DNA from: Thiomicrorhabdus lithotrophica
GTDB lineage: Bacteria; Pseudomonadota; Gammaproteobacteria; Thiomicrospirales; Thiomicrospiraceae
Direction: 5' to 3'
Assembly (NCBI RefSeq): GCF_029201445.1
Contig: NZ_CP102381.1
Span: 1,116,001 to 1,180,000, forward strand
DNA: 64,000 nt
Shown: positions 62,168-64,000 of the stretch, one piece after another
Layout of the letters: each line of letters starts with the position of its first letter
Position numbering within the stretch: position 1 is the stretch's first letter
Notes under the pieces: model-generated
What the model was told of the DNA's origin: nothing
The model's database searches: none
What the model saw: only the letters and a program-made list of their open reading frames with translations
Position numbers and translations under genes: made by a program

Positions 62168-62815
62168 CTAATCTTCATATTTGTGTATTTTGATTAAAGC
62201 GCCAAAGAGTGGGTGGTCAATATAATGCAACTCGCCAGGTTTGATTTTACGGGACTCTTTTAAATTAAAACGCCAGTGAGTAGGTAGTTGATCAGAAGAG
62301 AGTTTTTGGTTTTGGGCAAAGGCTTCTAAAATTTTTTCTGGAATACGTCTTTCAAATTCTAAATCCACATCAACATGAGCAAAACGCGTTTTATAAAGAC
62401 GGACCGTACCCAACAAATTTGACCCTACTCCTAGATTGTTTTCGATTAATACTGTCGGAGAATTTTTATTTGCGTAAGCAGATTGTGACCAGGCCTGGTG
62501 AAATATCACTCGGTAGCCTTTTTTATTTAGTTGTTGTGCCGTACTTATTAATTCTCTATTACGTTTACTGATCCACAGAGGCTTTTGATTTCTAGTAAAT
62601 ACCGAAGTGCTTCCTTGAGTAACAGGTAACTCAATATCTTCTGGCCAGTATTCTTCAGTCCAACCTTTTAAATTAAGATTTTCAAAAACAATGACTTCTA
62701 TTTTATAGGAAGCAGCTTTTGCATTAGCTTGTCCACTAATTAAAAACAAACTTGCCAAAGCTAACAAGGTGTATGAATAGGGTTTGACTAAAAGTAAACG
62801 TTTTAAATTTTGCAT
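62168..62815 (-). CDS. CsiV-like periplasmic protein
   Basis: The 215-residue protein has an N-terminal signal or anchor (YSYTLLALASLFLISGQANA). It contains SYKIEVIVFENLNLKGWTEEYWPEDIELP, typical of the CsiV family of peptidoglycan-binding proteins, and LGTVRLYKTRFAHVDVDLEF and RKIKPGELHYIDHPLFGALIKI. Its gene lies next to mfd, as in Pseudomonas and Vibrio. A palindrome copy encodes FHQAWSQS. Confidence 0.8.
   Translation of the reverse strand: MQNLKRLLLVKPYSYTLLALASLFLISGQANAKAASYKIEVIVFENLNLKGWTEEYWPEDIELPVTQGSTSVFTRNQKPLWISKRNRELISTAQQLNKKGYRVIFHQAWSQSAYANKNSPTVLIENNLGVGSNLLGTVRLYKTRFAHVDVDLEFERRIPEKILEAFAQNQKLSSDQLPTHWRFNLKESRKIKPGELHYIDHPLFGALIKIHKYED
62487..62500. repeat. GACCAGGCCTGGTG palindrome copy, two mismatches, in coding sequence
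   Basis: In the CsiV-like gene, read on the minus strand as HQAW. Confidence 0.75.
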
Positions 62816-62888
62816 TTTGGACTCATAAATCTAAAGTGGTTAGGGTTTTACTTACGAAAATTAGTTATTAAATCAATAACTAATAGAG

Positions 62889-64000
62889 TTAATCTTGTGC
62901 TACTTCGTTTAATGCAATATTACGAATAACTAATTCAATTGCGGAGATTCTTTGTTCAATATTTGGCATTGTATCGAAAAAGGAGAGCTCAGTCTGACCT
63001 TTTAGTTGAAATTGCTTAGGCTGTGATTGAATCAGTTTAATTAGCTTCATAGGATCAATATTAGGTTCGGCGTTAAATTGTATCCGTAGCATAGACTCTC
63101 CTGCATCGAGTTTAATGATACCAATCGGTTCAATTAACAGTTTAACGTGCGTTACAGCAAACAGTTGTTTAACCGGTTCAGGCAGTAATCCAAAGCGGTC
63201 AATCATTTCTACTTCAAGCTCTCTTAAATCGGACTTGTTTGCAGCACTAGCAATTCGTTTATAAAACACTAAGCGAGTGTGAACATCCGGTAAATAGTCT
63301 TCTGGAATCAATGCTGTTACACCTAAATCTACTTCGCTACCACTGTGTAAAGAGGTGTTCAGTTCAGGTTGTTTACCCGATTTTAATGCTTTTACAGCCC
63401 GTTCTAACAGTTCGCTGTATAGACCAAAACCAATTTCTTGAATCTGACCAGATTGACCATCACCTAAAAGTTCACCTGCACCACGAATCTCTAAATCGTG
63501 ACTGGCTAGCATAAAGCCTGCACCTAAAGTATCGTGTTTAGCAATCGCTGTTAAGCGTTTTTCAGCATCTTTAGAGAGCATGGATTTACCCGCAGTAAAC
63601 ATATAGGCATAGGCTTTATGGTGGGAGCGTCCAACACGACCTCGTAATTGGTGAAGCTGAGCTAAACCAAATTTATCTGCACGGTTAATTAAGATGGTAT
63701 TGGCGGTAGGAATGTCTATTCCTGTTTCAATGATGGTGGTACAAACCAAAATGTTATAGCGACGATGATAGAAGTTTTCCATTACAGACTCAAGCTCACG
63801 TTCATGCATTTGACCATGCGCAAAGGTGACTTTTGCTTCTGGAATGAGCGCTTCAATGTGTTCAACCATCTTCTCTATTTGATCAACTTGGTTATAGAGA
63901 ATATAAACTTGACCGCCACGGCGAATCTCACGTAAGGAGGCTTCTCTTACGACATCATCATTCCATTCTTGCACAAAGGTTTGCACGGCTAGACGTTTAG
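62889..64000 (-). CDS. mfd: Transcription-repair coupling factor Mfd, C-terminal part (5' end outside window)
   Basis: The open frame continues to the window edge, so only about 370 C-terminal residues are seen. They cover the second RecA-like helicase domain (YILYNQVDQIEKMVEHIEALIPEAKVTFAHGQM, VCTTIIETGIDIPTANTI, HQLRGRVGRSHHKAYAYM) and the TRCF C-terminal domain. Mfd removes RNA polymerase stalled at lesions and recruits UvrA. Confidence 0.95.
   Translation of the reverse strand, partial: KRLAVQTFVQEWNDDVVREASLREIRRGGQVYILYNQVDQIEKMVEHIEALIPEAKVTFAHGQMHERELESVMENFYHRRYNILVCTTIIETGIDIPTANTILINRADKFGLAQLHQLRGRVGRSHHKAYAYMFTAGKSMLSKDAEKRLTAIAKHDTLGAGFMLASHDLEIRGAGELLGDGQSGQIQEIGFGLYSELLERAVKALKSGKQPELNTSLHSGSEVDLGVTALIPEDYLPDVHTRLVFYKRIASAANKSDLRELEVEMIDRFGLLPEPVKQLFAVTHVKLLIEPIGIIKLDAGESMLRIQFNAEPNIDPMKLIKLIQSQPKQFQLKGQTELSFFDTMPNIEQRISAIELVIRNIALNEVAQD

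Overview
The window is AT-rich chromosomal DNA of a gammaproteobacterium. The best guess, an inference from gene content only, is a sulfur-oxidising chemolithotroph of the Thiomicrospira / Thiomicrorhabdus / Hydrogenovibrio kind. The evidence is an isolated soxYZ pair, a full nitrate-assimilation locus, an exosortase with its target, and the standard gammaproteobacterial nusA-infB-rbfA-truB-rpsO-pnp order. The window starts inside nusA and ends inside mfd.

Layout. 1-8.8 kb: translation and RNA-decay cluster (nusA, infB, rbfA, truB, rpsO, pnp), with a rhodanese-methyltransferase fusion and a cyclic-nucleotide-domain protein inserted between truB and rpsO. 8.9-15.2 kb: a PreP-like M16C peptidase, a small isomerase, a JmjC-type ribosomal oxygenase (minus strand) and purB (minus strand). 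15.4-20.5 kb: a chromosomal integron, made of intI on the minus strand, a probable cassette promoter and attI, and five cassettes each ending in a recognisable attC. The cassettes encode a Shedu-like DUF4263 nuclease, a small membrane protein, a HEPN-like protein, a secreted protein of 16-residue repeats and an unknown protein. 20.7-30.4 kb: a cold-shock-domain membrane protein, an integral membrane protein, an orphan Nif11-type leader peptide, a DEAD-box helicase, an [FeFe]-hydrogenase with an extra C-terminal NTF2-like domain, acnB and a lipoprotein. 30.5-34.5 kb: sppA, uvrC, pgsA and tRNA-Gly, -Cys and -Leu. 34.8-48 kb: nitrate assimilation, with two tandem NasT-type ANTAR regulators, the sensor NasS, the ABC transporter nrtABC, a NirB-like flavoprotein, nirB, nirD and nasA. 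48-52.5 kb: soxZY (minus), cysG (siroheme for NirB), a TrpD2-like gene and a DUF3087 gene. 52.7-57.1 kb: TPP riboswitch and thiC-thiO-thiS-thiG. 57.3-64 kb: a small secreted protein, a LuxR regulator, a surface protein with a C-terminal sorting tail beside an exosortase, minC, a CsiV-like gene and mfd (partial).

How the genes work together. Nitrate enters through NrtABC and is reduced by NasA and then NirBD, whose siroheme comes from CysG. The NasS/NasT pair probably controls expression by antitermination: the nrtA leader carries an intrinsic terminator that overlaps a competing hairpin. Candidate sigma-54 elements and a shared TGCACCAAA motif lie upstream of the nitrogen units.

The most striking anonymous signal is a 14-bp perfect palindrome, TACCAGGCCTGGTA. 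I find nine exact copies, seven with one mismatch and eight weaker ones in 64 kb, on intergenic DNA and inside genes in all three reading frames (read as PGLV, QAW or RPG). None lies in the integron or in nasT-nrtC. Other unexplained structures are a 90-100-bp inverted-repeat element whose two copies show compensatory changes in a central hairpin, and two interleaved inverted repeats with pseudoknot topology downstream of the cold-shock gene. All coordinates and motifs were read by eye; no database search was run.
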